64,000 nucleotides of DNA from Flavobacterium caseinilyticum (GCF_004349085.1 NZ_SMFM01000003.1:186001-250000), one strand, 5' to 3'. Shown: positions 1-7,240, counted from the first letter of the stretch. Program-made: numbers and translations. The notes: generated from the sequence alone by a model not told the origin.

Positions 1-49
1 TCACTCCTTTTTTGGAAAGACAATATTCGTAATACGTTTCTAAGTTCAT
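1..49 (-). CDS. MmcQ/YjbR-family protein, N-terminal fragment
   Basis: Only the first 16 codons lie in the window, starting at the ATG whose complement is at 47-49 and running off the left edge. The peptide MNLETYYEYCLSKKGV matches the usual start of MmcQ/YjbR-like proteins (small alpha/beta 'double-wing' proteins, often annotated as DNA-binding), which begin with a short helix followed by 'YCLSKKG.T..FPF'. It lies 26 bp downstream of the cyclase-family gene on the same strand, so the two may be co-transcribed. The identification rests on 16 residues only. Confidence 0.6.
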   Translation of the reverse strand, partial: MNLETYYEYCLSKKGV

Positions 50-75
50 TTTTTGAAATTATTTGCATTCAAAAT

Positions 76-861
76 TTATACTTCATCATTTAAAATAGAA
101 TACAAAATCGGCTTACTCGGACTCGCATCATTCTCAAAAGATGCGATTTGTAAATTCAGCAAATAACTGCCGTCTTTCACTTCGTTAGACACAAAAATCA
201 TCTCGGTAATCGTGCATTCCAATCGCGCATCGTCATTTAGATTGTTGACATCGGTTACATTCCAAAATGCTTTGTGTGCCAATAATTTTCCATCATCTTT
301 TTCTTTATCGACACTTGGCAAATCAATCAATAAATGCTGAATTCCGCTTTTGCGAATGAAACGCGCAGCCTCTTCAGAAAGATATGGCGGATTGGTATTC
401 GAATATTTTAAAGATTTTTTTATTTTAAAATTAGGAAGTGTTCTAATGATTAAGGCTTCTTTTGGAAGACCTAATTTCAATGTCACATCGAGCGCAGTCG
501 AAATACTTTCCAAAGTAATCACCAAATCTTCTCCTTGCAATTCCGGCACAACCGAAATCAATTCAGCCAAAAAGAAAAACTGTTTCAACGCTTGATTAAT
601 ACTGTAAAATTCCCGTGTAATATGTCCCAAGCATTCGGTATGAGTCCCATGTCCGTGCGGATTGAAGAAAATATTGTTGAAGTTTGTCGAGGATTTCCCT
701 TCCGAAACTTTGCCTATCCAATCCCCAAAAACTACGGGTTCAATGACTGGCTTGTCGATATACCAAGCAATTGGATTCTCATCAGTATTCGACAATGGAA
801 TCGAAATATCAATGGGATTTGATAGATCAATTTTAAATTCGTTGTTGATGGTTGCTATCAT
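76..861 (-). CDS. Cyclase-family (kynurenine formamidase-like) metal-dependent hydrolase
   Basis: The 261-residue product fits the cyclase family (PF04199), metal-dependent hydrolases that include bacterial kynurenine formamidase. The metal-binding signature is seen at residues 69-80 as HGHGTHTECLGH. The family form is HxGTHxDxPxH, so the usual Asp is Glu here and the proline is missing. No signal peptide is present, which suggests a cytoplasmic enzyme. The start ATG lies three bases from the palindrome at 864-884. The substrate cannot be told from sequence, and no tryptophan-degradation genes are adjacent. The family call is fairly safe and the specificity is unknown. Confidence 0.75.
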   Translation of the reverse strand: MIATINNEFKIDLSNPIDISIPLSNTDENPIAWYIDKPVIEPVVFGDWIGKVSEGKSSTNFNNIFFNPHGHGTHTECLGHITREFYSINQALKQFFFLAELISVVPELQGEDLVITLESISTALDVTLKLGLPKEALIIRTLPNFKIKKSLKYSNTNPPYLSEEAARFIRKSGIQHLLIDLPSVDKEKDDGKLLAHKAFWNVTDVNNLNDDARLECTITEMIFVSNEVKDGSYLLNLQIASFENDASPSKPILYSILNDEV

Positions 862-863
862 TT

Positions 864-896
864 ATGCTGAATTTATTTCAGCATCTCATCTGGAGA
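864..896. repeat. Palindromic dispersed repeat (CTGAA-N5-TTCAG type)
   Basis: ATGCTGAA at 864-871 pairs perfectly with TTCAGCAT at 877-884 across a 5-base loop. A second small stem, TCTC/GAGA, follows at 884-896. The element fills the gap between the cyclase gene start (861) and the stop of the GIY-YIG gene (901). The same CTGAA-N5-TTCAG core recurs at 1210-1230 and 55456-55474. It could act as a terminator for the GIY-YIG gene but has no clear T-run. Confidence 0.6.
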
Positions 897-900
897 TACT

Positions 901-1185
901 TTATAAGTTCAAATATAAATCTTTTAATTCAGGATTTGAAAGTTTTGCAATATTCCATTTCCAGTCTTTATGCCAATTTTTAAGTTGTTTTTCTCTTTGA
1001 AAAGCATCACTCCAATCAGCAAACTCTTCAAAATAGATTAAAATTGTAGCATTATATTTTTTTGTAAAAACTGCAGCCGTACCATTTCTATGACAATCAA
1101 CTCTGTTTTTAAGATTTTTGGTTGCTCCTACATATAAAATAGTAGCGTTTTTATTAGTCAAAATATATGTAAATCCTTTTTCCAT
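901..1185 (-). CDS. GIY-YIG nuclease-superfamily protein (UPF0213 type)
   Basis: This 94-residue protein is a minimal GIY-YIG domain. The start MEKGFTYILTNK gives a degenerate 'Y-(I/V)-L' half, followed by ILYVGATKNLKNRV, where YVG takes the place of YIG. The conserved Arg in that helix and the later Glu in REKQLKNWHKDWKW are also visible. The same short type (YhbQ/UPF0213) is found as single-domain proteins, often of unknown role. The gene is bracketed by two related palindromes (864-884 and 1210-1230), like the second GIY-YIG gene at 42457-42804. That arrangement suggests a small mobile unit rather than a fixed housekeeping gene, which is inference. Confidence 0.85.
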   Translation of the reverse strand: MEKGFTYILTNKNATILYVGATKNLKNRVDCHRNGTAAVFTKKYNATILIYFEEFADWSDAFQREKQLKNWHKDWKWNIAKLSNPELKDLYLNL

Positions 1186-1209
1186 ATAAAATCGGTTAAA
1201 AATTAACAG

Positions 1210-1230
1210 ATCCTGAAACTAGTTCAGGAT
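1210..1230. repeat. Palindromic dispersed repeat overlapping the hemW stop
   Basis: ATCCTGAA at 1210-1217 pairs perfectly with TTCAGGAT at 1223-1230 across a 5-base loop. The hemW stop codon TAG (1219-1221) and its last residues Ile-Leu-Asn are read from this element. It shares the CTGAA-N5-TTCAG core with 864-884 and 55456-55474. Confidence 0.65.
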
Positions 1231-2358
1231 AAATAAGTCTGATGCAATTCCATCCGTCAAAAACTTTCCTTTTGGTGTTGGTTTCAAGATATTATTTTCA
1301 ATAAAAACTAAATCATCATCAAGGAATTTCTGGACTTGCTTACTTAGATAGTCTAAATATTCGCTTCCAAATTCGGTTTTAATTCTATCCAAAGAAACGC
1401 CCCAAATCGTTCGCAAACCGGTCATAACATATTCGTTATAACGGTCCGCTGTCGAAAGGATTTCTATTTCATTGGGCAATTTGTCTTCTTGAATGGATTT
1501 TATATAAAGAGAATTATTTGACACATTCCAACTTCTCGAAATACCATCATAACTGTGCGCCGAAGGACCAATACCCATGTATTTTTTCCCTAACCAATAC
1601 GCCGAATTATTTTTTGAAAAATAGTTTTCCTTACCAAAATTCGATAATTCGTAATGAATAAAATCATGGCCTTCGAGCTTTTCGACCAAAATAGCAAAAT
1701 GCTCTTGGGCGACTTCATCCTTAGGCGCCGCAATTTTTCCTGTTTGAATCAGTTTATTCAAAGCCGTTTTAGGCTCTACCGTCAAGGCATAACTCGAAAT
1801 ATGTGGGATACCAAAAGACAGTGCTGTTTCAATATTTTGTTTCCATTTCTCATTGCTCATTCCTGGAACTCCATATATTAAATCAAGGGAAATATTGCCG
1901 AAATACTTGGTGGTCTCTTCTAAGCATTTTTTGGCTTCCGCCGAATTATGAGCCCGGTTCATCATTTGCAAATCATCTTCAAAAAACGATTGAATCCCAA
2001 TGCTTAATCGGTTGATTTTACTTTTAGATAATTCAATTATTCGTTCACTTGACAAATCATCAGGATTTGCTTCAAGAGTGATTTCGGGATTTTCAATTAC
2101 AGAATAATTGTTATAAACTGCAGCAATCAAAAAATTAATTTCTTCAGAAGATAAAACACTTGGCGTTCCTCCACCAAAATAAATAGTTTCGACTCCCGAG
2201 AATTCGGGATCATTTTCAAACTCGCTTTTACGCATTTGAATTTCTTTGGCAATAGCCAAAACCATTTCTTCTTTCTTCTTCATCGAAGTTGAAAAATGGA
2301 AGTCGCAGTAATGGCACGCCTGCTTACAAAAAGGGATATGAATGTATATTCCGCTCAT
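1219..2358 (-). CDS. hemW: Radical SAM heme chaperone HemW
   Basis: The 379-residue product is a radical SAM protein of the HemW (formerly HemN-like) family. The [4Fe-4S] triad CX3CX2C sits at Cys11, Cys15 and Cys18 in IPFCKQACHYCDFHF. It is followed by the GGGTPS motif and by NPEITLEANPDD, typical of the SAM-binding barrel. HemW proteins lack the extra features of true coproporphyrinogen dehydrogenase and act as heme chaperones. The C-terminal HemN domain lies at roughly residues 300-370. The final residues and stop come from the palindrome at 1210-1230. The gene lies downstream of ruvC, separated from it by the four-helix-bundle gene and its flanking repeats. Confidence 0.93.
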   Translation of the reverse strand: MSGIYIHIPFCKQACHYCDFHFSTSMKKKEEMVLAIAKEIQMRKSEFENDPEFSGVETIYFGGGTPSVLSSEEINFLIAAVYNNYSVIENPEITLEANPDDLSSERIIELSKSKINRLSIGIQSFFEDDLQMMNRAHNSAEAKKCLEETTKYFGNISLDLIYGVPGMSNEKWKQNIETALSFGIPHISSYALTVEPKTALNKLIQTGKIAAPKDEVAQEHFAILVEKLEGHDFIHYELSNFGKENYFSKNNSAYWLGKKYMGIGPSAHSYDGISRSWNVSNNSLYIKSIQEDKLPNEIEILSTADRYNEYVMTGLRTIWGVSLDRIKTEFGSEYLDYLSKQVQKFLDDDLVFIENNILKPTPKGKFLTDGIASDLFILN

Positions 2359-2381
2359 TTATTAGTGGTTAGTTATAAGAA

Positions 2382-2413
2382 AGTGGTCAGTGGTCAGATT
2401 TTTAGTGTTCAGT
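2382..2413. repeat. Left arm of 32-bp inverted repeat around the four-helix-bundle gene
   Basis: This 32-base segment contains heptamers of the form AGTGGTC, AGTGGTC and AGTGTTC. Its reverse complement matches 2895-2926 at 29 of 32 positions by direct comparison. It lies between the hemW start and the end of the four-helix-bundle gene. The same heptamer type forms the tandem array inside the glycosyltransferase gene at 4771-4805. Confidence 0.8.
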
Positions 2414-2444
2414 CCTGAGAAAGTATATATATTTTAAATAATGA

Positions 2445-2825
2445 TCACTCCTTTTTAACTCCAAACTTTTCAGGATTCAATATCATATAATTTACAAGTT
2501 TTCCAATTTCTAAACTTTCAGAAATAAATTCCTGATAAATAGCTTCAGAAATATATTTACAAGAAACGGCAAACTCTAACCAAACTTGCGTTTCTGAATT
2601 TTCTCCATCAGAATCAGTCAACTTACTATAAAAATGTTTTGGATAAGTCCTCTTTCTATATGCTTCAGCAATAGTTGCAGGAACACTTCTTGAAGAGCGC
2701 CGAATTTGATCTGTCAATGAATAGGTTTCTTCCTTTGGGAATGATTTTGTTATTTCAAAAACCTTCATTGCTAATGCGAACGATTTTTTATAGGCTAATA
2801 AATCTTGGAATCTCATATGATACAT
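2445..2825 (-). CDS. Four-helix-bundle protein (23S rRNA IVS-protein family)
   Basis: The 126-residue product matches the TIGR02436 four-helix-bundle family, first known from proteins encoded in intervening sequences of 23S rRNA genes. Seen in the sequence are an N-terminal FQDLLAYKKSFALAM helix, the hallmark SLTDQIRRSSRSVPATIAEA, and SKLTDSDGENSETQVWLEFA. The family is very common in Bacteroidota and its function is not established. An alternative start three codons in (2816, MRFQDL) fits the family start better. The gene separates ruvC from hemW and is bracketed by a 32-bp inverted repeat (2382-2413 and 2895-2926), as if inserted as a cassette. Confidence 0.9.
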   Translation of the reverse strand: MYHMRFQDLLAYKKSFALAMKVFEITKSFPKEETYSLTDQIRRSSRSVPATIAEAYRKRTYPKHFYSKLTDSDGENSETQVWLEFAVSCKYISEAIYQEFISESLEIGKLVNYMILNPEKFGVKKE

Positions 2826-2894
2826 TTTAAAAAACGAAATACTCTAACTTAATTAAAATTACTGAAAACTAACTAATCATACCTGCCCAAAGCA

Positions 2895-2926
2895 ACTGAA
2901 CACTAAAATACTGACCACTGATCACT
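2895..2926. repeat. Right arm of 32-bp inverted repeat, containing the ruvC stop
   Basis: This is the inverted partner of 2382-2413 (29 of 32 positions). The ruvC stop codon TGA (complement at 2922-2924) lies inside it, so the last base triplets of ruvC are read from repeat DNA. Confidence 0.8.
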
Positions 2927-3476
2927 TTTTTATTCGTTCTTCGTTTTGTTTTACAAAAGCATCCCAACCGGTATAGCTTTTCTCGCCAACCACTTTTCCA
3001 GAATTGAAAAAATGACAAACCGCTGCAGCCAATCCATCAGTTGAATCCAGATTTTTAGGTAATTCTTTCAGTCCTAAAAGTTGCTGTAGCATTTTGGCAA
3101 CTTGTTCCTTGCTGGCATTTCCATTTCCGGTAATCGCCATTTTTATTTTTTTGGGTTCATATTCCGTGATTGGAATGTCTCTCGAAAGTCCCGCTGCCAT
3201 AGCAACGCCTTGTGCGCGTCCCAACTTTAGCATCGATTGTACGTTTTTTCCAAAGAAAGGTGCTTCAATTGCAATTTCATCCGGATTGTGTGTATCAATC
3301 AGCTCAATTGTGCGTTCAAAAATGATTTTCAGTTTTTGATAATGATTGTCGTATTTTGACAATTGCAGTTCATTCAGTTGCAAAAACTCCATTTTTTTAT
3401 TGACAATTTTTATCAATCCAAAACCCATAATCGTCGTTCCTGGGTCAATTCCTAATATGATGCGTTCGTTTGACAA
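2922..3476 (-). CDS. ruvC: Crossover junction endodeoxyribonuclease RuvC
   Basis: The 184-residue product is the Holliday-junction resolvase that works with the RuvAB branch-migration motor in recombination repair. The RNase H-like fold motifs are visible: GIDPGTTIMGFG (Asp11), AIEAPFFGKN (Glu71) and the C-terminal acidic pair in LDSTDGLAAAVCHFF (Asp144 and Asp147). Length and motif order are those of full-length RuvC. The stop codon lies within the 32-bp repeat arm at 2895-2926. A heptad repeat array begins 8 bp upstream of the start. Confidence 0.96.
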   Translation of the reverse strand: MSNERIILGIDPGTTIMGFGLIKIVNKKMEFLQLNELQLSKYDNHYQKLKIIFERTIELIDTHNPDEIAIEAPFFGKNVQSMLKLGRAQGVAMAAGLSRDIPITEYEPKKIKMAITGNGNASKEQVAKMLQQLLGLKELPKNLDSTDGLAAAVCHFFNSGKVVGEKSYTGWDAFVKQNEERIKK

Positions 3477-3483
3477 AAGATTT

Positions 3484-3511
3484 GTTTAAAGTTTAAAGTT
3501 CGAAGTTCAAA
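3484..3511. repeat. Heptanucleotide tandem repeat, GTTYRAA x4
   Basis: Four consecutive 7-base units fit GTTYRAA (GTTTAAA twice, then GTTCGAA and GTTCAAA), and a decayed fifth follows to 3518. The array fills the short gap between the divergent ruvC start (3476) and the flippase-like start (3532), so it must overlap the region where their promoters would lie. Other heptad arrays are at 4771-4805, 15817-15858 and 15965-16006. Confidence 0.7.
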
Positions 3512-3531
3512 GTTTTCGTTTCTTTGTAACA

Positions 3532-4518
3532 ATGATTTCAATTCCACACAAAACTAAGCAATTCCTCGTACTTCTAATCAAAGTTTTGATTGTGGGCGGT
3601 GCGTTTTATTTTATTTACAATCAATTAGCCAATAACGACAAACTGGATTGGCAGAAATTCATTGTTTTATTCCAAAAAAATCAATCCATTGGCGGAATCG
3701 CGTTTATTTTGTTTTTAAGTGTTTTGAATCGGTTTTTTGAAATATTGAAATGGCAGAATTTAGTCGAATTTATCCATAAAATCTCTTTAGGAGAAGCAAC
3801 TAAACAAGTTCTTGGCGCATTAACCGCGGGACTTTTCACGCCGAATGGAGTTGGCGAATATGCTGGAAAAGCATTGTTTTTTGATAAATCAAACACTAAA
3901 AAAGTGATTTTCCTGAACTTGATTTGCAACGGAATCCAAATGATATTGACTGTTATTTTTGGAATTTTCGGGTTGTTGTATTTCAATGCGCAGTACAATG
4001 TGATTACTACAAAAACGGTTGCGCTGCTTTTTGGCTTTCTAATACTCGTTTTCATAGTTTTATTTTCGGTCAAAAAAATTACCATCAAAGGGTATTCCAT
4101 CGAAAAACTGCTTCACAAAATTAATGAAATCCCAAAACCCATTCATCAAAAAAATATCTTTTTGGGCATTTGTCGTTATGTTGTTTTTTCGCACCAATAC
4201 TACTTTTTGTTTCTGGCTTTTGATGTTGATTTACCTTATTTTACCTTGATTGCCACCATCTCATCCGTTTATTTTTTAGCTTCCTCCTTGCCTACTTTTC
4301 AATTTTTGGACTTTGCCGTAAAAGGAAGTGTCGCCGTTTATTTCTTTGGAATTTTGGGCGTTAACGAATGGATTGTTATTTTCATTTCGACTTTAATGTG
4401 GTTTTTGAATGTGGTTTTACCGGTGATAATTGGCACCTATTATGTTTTGAATTTTAAAGTCCTCTCCCCTCCCGAAGCTTCGGGACTATCCAAAGAAGAG
4501 GGAGACGAAACTTTATAA
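3532..4518 (+). CDS. Flippase-like integral membrane protein (UPF0104 / LPG-synthase TM family)
   Basis: The 328-residue polytopic membrane protein begins with a short basic N-terminus and a TM segment (residues 11-27), with about seven more hydrophobic segments. It fits the lysylphosphatidylglycerol-synthase transmembrane / UPF0104 family, including the typical LTAGLFTPNGVGEYAGKA loop. The gene ends 7 bp before a membrane glycosyltransferase, a common pairing that suggests lipid-linked glycan or lipid traffic; the substrate is unknown. The last ~20 residues (from VLSPPEASG on) are encoded by a GC-richer palindromic repeat (4461-4503) and do not look like a natural end for the family, so the ancestral stop was probably lost or displaced. 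Confidence 0.8.
   Translation: MISIPHKTKQFLVLLIKVLIVGGAFYFIYNQLANNDKLDWQKFIVLFQKNQSIGGIAFILFLSVLNRFFEILKWQNLVEFIHKISLGEATKQVLGALTAGLFTPNGVGEYAGKALFFDKSNTKKVIFLNLICNGIQMILTVIFGIFGLLYFNAQYNVITTKTVALLFGFLILVFIVLFSVKKITIKGYSIEKLLHKINEIPKPIHQKNIFLGICRYVVFSHQYYFLFLAFDVDLPYFTLIATISSVYFLASSLPTFQFLDFAVKGSVAVYFFGILGVNEWIVIFISTLMWFLNVVLPVIIGTYYVLNFKVLSPPEASGLSKEEGDETL
4461..4503. repeat. Palindromic repeat read as the C-terminus of the flippase gene
   Basis: The core TCCCGAAGCTTCGGGA (4470-4485) is a perfect 16-base palindrome, flanked by CTCTCCC and AGAGGGA arms. It is much richer in G and C than its surroundings and resembles intergenic repeats common in flavobacterial genomes. A related C/G-rich tract lies at 13694-13730 beside dnaE. 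Confidence 0.65.
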
Positions 4519-4525
4519 AATAATT

Positions 4526-5626
4526 ATGATTACAATTGTTTTACTAATAATAATCCTCCTTTATTGCCTGGCGATAATTGTACTGATTTATGGTTTTACC
4601 AAAGTAAATACAATTGAATATTCCGACTTGAAGCCAAAAACAAAATTCTCGATTATCGTTCCTTTCCGGAATGAAGGCGAAAATCTGCCTGTTTTATTAG
4701 AAAGTTTGTCGAGGCTGAATTATCCTGTCGAATTATTCAAAGTAATTTTGGTCGATGATGATTCTAAAGAAGTGTTCAGTGTTCAGTGCTCAGTGTTCAG
4801 TGTTCGGATAATAAAGAACATTCGGGTTTCCAATTCACCAAAGAAAGATGCGATTGTAACTGCGATGCAATTTATAAATACAGACTGGATTATCACCACC
4901 GATGCCGATTGTGTAGTCAATGCAAATTGGTTATTAACCTTGGATAATTACATACAGGTGCACGATGTTGCGATGATTGCAGGCGCGGTAACGTATGATT
5001 GCGGCAATTCATTTCTGCATCATTTCCAGCAGTTGGATTTGGCGAGTTTACAGGGTGCAACCATTGGGAGTTTTGGAATTAAGAAAGGTTTCATGTGCAA
5101 TGGCGCTAATTTTGCTTACACGAGATCCTTTTTTAAAGAGCTCAATGGTTTTGAAGGAAACGATGGAATCGCCAGTGGCGACGATGTTTTCCTTTTGCAA
5201 AAAGCAATTGCAAAATCCCCTGAAAAAGTTCATTATTTGAAATCTGAAAATAATATTGTTATCACAAAACCATTGGATAATTGGAAATCCTTGTTTTATC
5301 AAAGAGTGCGTTGGGCGTCGAAAACGAGTTCATATCAAAGCGGTTTTGGCAAAGGATTGGGGCTGTTAGTATTTGGAGGGAATTTGAGTTTGGTTATAGG
5401 TTTTGGGTGCTGTGTGTTTGGCGTTATTCCGATTCAAAATATAGTTTTACTGTTTTTTTTTAAGTTCATTGTAGATACCATTTTAATATACAATACCACT
5501 CAATTTTTAACCAAAACCAAAATACAGTATTTGATTTTTAGCAGTTTTTTGTATCCTTTTTTCAGTGCAAGTGTGGCTTTGTATTCGTTGTTTGGAAAAT
5601 ACGAATGGAAAGGCAGAAGATTCTAA
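4526..5626 (+). CDS. Membrane glycosyltransferase, family 2, with heptamer repeat in the coding sequence
   Basis: The 366-residue product has an N-terminal TM segment (1-24), a GT-A domain beginning KFSIIVPFRNEGENL, VDDD at about residues 76-79, the DxD-type TTDADC, and the processive-type QRVRW motif. Two or three C-terminal TM segments follow. It therefore probably uses a nucleotide sugar at the inner face of the membrane, and partners the flippase-like protein 7 bp upstream. Just after VDDDSKE the frame crosses five 7-base repeats (4771-4805) that encode a Val/Phe/Ser-rich loop. The reading frame is intact in this sequence, but one unit gained or lost would truncate the protein. Acceptor and product are unknown. 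Confidence 0.87.
   Translation: MITIVLLIIILLYCLAIIVLIYGFTKVNTIEYSDLKPKTKFSIIVPFRNEGENLPVLLESLSRLNYPVELFKVILVDDDSKEVFSVQCSVFSVRIIKNIRVSNSPKKDAIVTAMQFINTDWIITTDADCVVNANWLLTLDNYIQVHDVAMIAGAVTYDCGNSFLHHFQQLDLASLQGATIGSFGIKKGFMCNGANFAYTRSFFKELNGFEGNDGIASGDDVFLLQKAIAKSPEKVHYLKSENNIVITKPLDNWKSLFYQRVRWASKTSSYQSGFGKGLGLLVFGGNLSLVIGFGCCVFGVIPIQNIVLLFFFKFIVDTILIYNTTQFLTKTKIQYLIFSSFLYPFFSASVALYSLFGKYEWKGRRF
4771..4805 (+). repeat. Five-unit heptanucleotide repeat inside the glycosyltransferase gene
   Basis: The unit AGTGTTC occurs five times head to tail with one base difference (third unit AGTGCTC). Seven is not a multiple of three, so a change of one or two units would shift the frame. The translated stretch is VFSVQCSVFSV, between the first two parts of the GT-A fold. 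The same unit type makes up the inverted repeat around the four-helix-bundle gene. Confidence 0.85.
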
Positions 5627-5638
5627 TTTGCACTTAAA

Positions 5639-5720
5639 CCCTAGCCCAGATGGAAACGGCATCCTTTTTCTTTTTTCTTTAAAAAGGAAAAGATACAGTG
5701 TACAGCTGGAAATAGCTCCT
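5639..5720. repeat. Dispersed repeat family A, copy 1
   Basis: The element starts CCCTAGCCC, continues with a GG-AACGGCATCCTTTT block and a hairpin (TCCTTTTTC / GGAAAAGA arms), and ends in GATACAGTGTACAGC and GGAAATAGCTCC. The same blocks in the same order occur at 46764-46849, with a different hairpin loop. Conserved ends and a variable central hairpin are typical of dispersed palindromic (REP/MITE-like) elements. Here it lies between the convergent glycosyltransferase and lipoprotein genes. Confidence 0.8.
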
Positions 5721-5726
5721 AAAAAA

Positions 5727-6203
5727 CTATTCGACTTTTAGAATTACCGGAAGAATAAATTGTGTTTTTACTGGGATTCCGCGTTTGATGGCCGGATTTA
5801 TTTTTGGAAAATCAATTAAACGGGCTTTCAGAATACTGTCAATTTTTATCGTGTCATAAGCCACCGAATCTTTGGGAAATTGCGGCTCAAATTGCAGGGT
5901 TGCATTTGGGAAAACAGTAACTTTAACCTCAATCGTATCGAGTTCAGGATAGAGGACCGACAACGTATCAACGCTCAATTTCTGCTGAATGAGCTGCGTT
6001 AAAACTTCAAAAAAACATTGTTGGCGTTGTTTCTTATCATCTATTTTTTCACAATCTACTACCGAAGGGTATTCATCGACTTCTTTCCAGTTGATGGATT
6101 TTAATTCCTTTTGCAACAATTCCTTTTCCGAAGGAATTTGTTTGTCAAAGTATTGACAGGAATTGAACGTTAGAAATACTAAAAAGAGGAAATACTGCTT
6201 CAA
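5727..6203 (-). CDS. Putative lipoprotein of unknown function
   Basis: Neither in-frame start is ATG. The TTG at 6203 gives KQYFLFLVFLTFNSC, a compact lipoprotein signal with the lipid-anchored Cys at residue 16. The TTG at 6245 would add 14 residues and abut the upstream stop, so the inner TTG is preferred. The mature part is mixed charged sequence. Its C-terminal half (VKVTVFPNATLQFEPQFPKDS... IKRGIPVKTQFILPV) resembles the shape of a TonB C-terminal-type domain but is not a confident match. It follows the secreted-protein gene 6246-6635 closely and is probably in the same operon. Role unknown. Confidence 0.6.
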   Translation of the reverse strand: MKQYFLFLVFLTFNSCQYFDKQIPSEKELLQKELKSINWKEVDEYPSVVDCEKIDDKKQRQQCFFEVLTQLIQQKLSVDTLSVLYPELDTIEVKVTVFPNATLQFEPQFPKDSVAYDTIKIDSILKARLIDFPKINPAIKRGIPVKTQFILPVILKVE

Positions 6204-6245
6204 GGCTTTATTTTTGAATGGAACTAATATTTTATAAAAATACAA

Positions 6246-6635
6246 TTATTTTTTCTGAGAGGCTTTGTAAACCAAATAATCTTCATAGGTTTCGGCGAAC
6301 CATTTCTTTTTGTTGGCAGCAGCTATTTCTTTCTCAGCCGGATACAAAGCCGCCAATCGATCTGAAAAAGCTGCAATCTTAATCGTATACTTATAATATT
6401 CCTCCTTTGTCAATATTAGACCAGGGTTGGATTTTTTATCAAAATACTCAAAGAATAGTGCATCAAACTCTTTCAAGGAAAAATTCAATACTTTTATCTT
6501 GTTTTCTTTGTAAATGGTCTCTTTCAAAAGCAGATCATTACCACTTTCCTTTGTCTCCTGAGCGTATACCGAGCTAAAAGAAACAGTAAAGAAGAGCGTT
6601 ACTGAAAATAAGTGTATTAATTTAGTCCTATTCAT
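6246..6635 (-). CDS. Small secreted protein of unknown function
   Basis: The 129-residue product starts with a clear signal peptide (residues 1-25, ending SSVYAQ) and has a helical, charged mature domain with Lys/Glu-rich stretches and no Cys. No family is recognised. It is probably periplasmic or exported. It sits directly upstream of the lipoprotein gene and diverges from the DUF456 gene, leaving about 50 bp for promoters in both directions. Confidence 0.6.
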   Translation of the reverse strand: MNRTKLIHLFSVTLFFTVSFSSVYAQETKESGNDLLLKETIYKENKIKVLNFSLKEFDALFFEYFDKKSNPGLILTKEEYYKYTIKIAAFSDRLAALYPAEKEIAAANKKKWFAETYEDYLVYKASQKK

Positions 6636-6686
6636 CAGCTAAATACGTTTTGCTTTTATGTTTTCAAAATTACTAAAAATAAATTT

Positions 6687-7187
6687 ATGGATATCTTACT
6701 TTTAATTCTTGGTTTCGCATGCATTATTACAGGTTTATTAGGCAGTTTTTTACCGGTTTTACCCGGTCCAAGTGTAAGTTGGATTGGATTAGCACTACTT
6801 TATCTCACAAAAGCGGTTCCGGCTAATTATTGGATCTTAGGAATTGCTTTACTGATTACTGTTGTTATATCCGTTCTGGATTACGTGATTCCGGCTAAAG
6901 GAACCAAGAGATTTGGCGGAAGCTCGTATGGCATTTGGGGGACAAACATCGGATTGGTTATCGGGATTGTTGCTCCAATACCTTTTGGCTTCCTTATAGG
7001 GCCGTTTGTAGGTGCGCTGATAGGTGAACTTATTTATGACTTTAAAGACCACAACAGAGCTTTGAAAGCAGCCGCAGGTTCCTTTGTGGGGTTTCTGGCT
7101 TCCAGTTTCATGAAGTTTGTGATTTGTGTAATGTATTTGGGATTGTTTATCTGGATTGTATGGCAATACAAATCCGAGTTGTTTTAA
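6687..7187 (+). CDS. DUF456 membrane protein
   Basis: The 166-residue protein fits DUF456 (PF04306). It has four to five hydrophobic segments, the conserved loop LPVLPGPSVSWIGL (residues 23-36), and Gly-rich repeats such as GPFVGALIGELI that pack helices. The family is found in many bacteria and its function is not known. A hairpin terminator follows at 7210-7240, so the gene is probably a single transcription unit. Confidence 0.85.
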   Translation: MDILLLILGFACIITGLLGSFLPVLPGPSVSWIGLALLYLTKAVPANYWILGIALLITVVISVLDYVIPAKGTKRFGGSSYGIWGTNIGLVIGIVAPIPFGFLIGPFVGALIGELIYDFKDHNRALKAAAGSFVGFLASSFMKFVICVMYLGLFIWIVWQYKSELF

Positions 7188-7209
7188 TTTATAAAATACC
7201 TTAAAATTA

Positions 7210-7240
7210 AAAAAGCTATCCACAAAAGTGGAAAGCTTTT
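7210..7240 (+). terminator. Hairpin terminator after the DUF456 gene
   Basis: AAAAGCT-ATCCAC and GTGGA-AAGCTTTT form a stem with one bulge around an AAAA loop, 22 bp after the stop codon. Confidence 0.6.
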
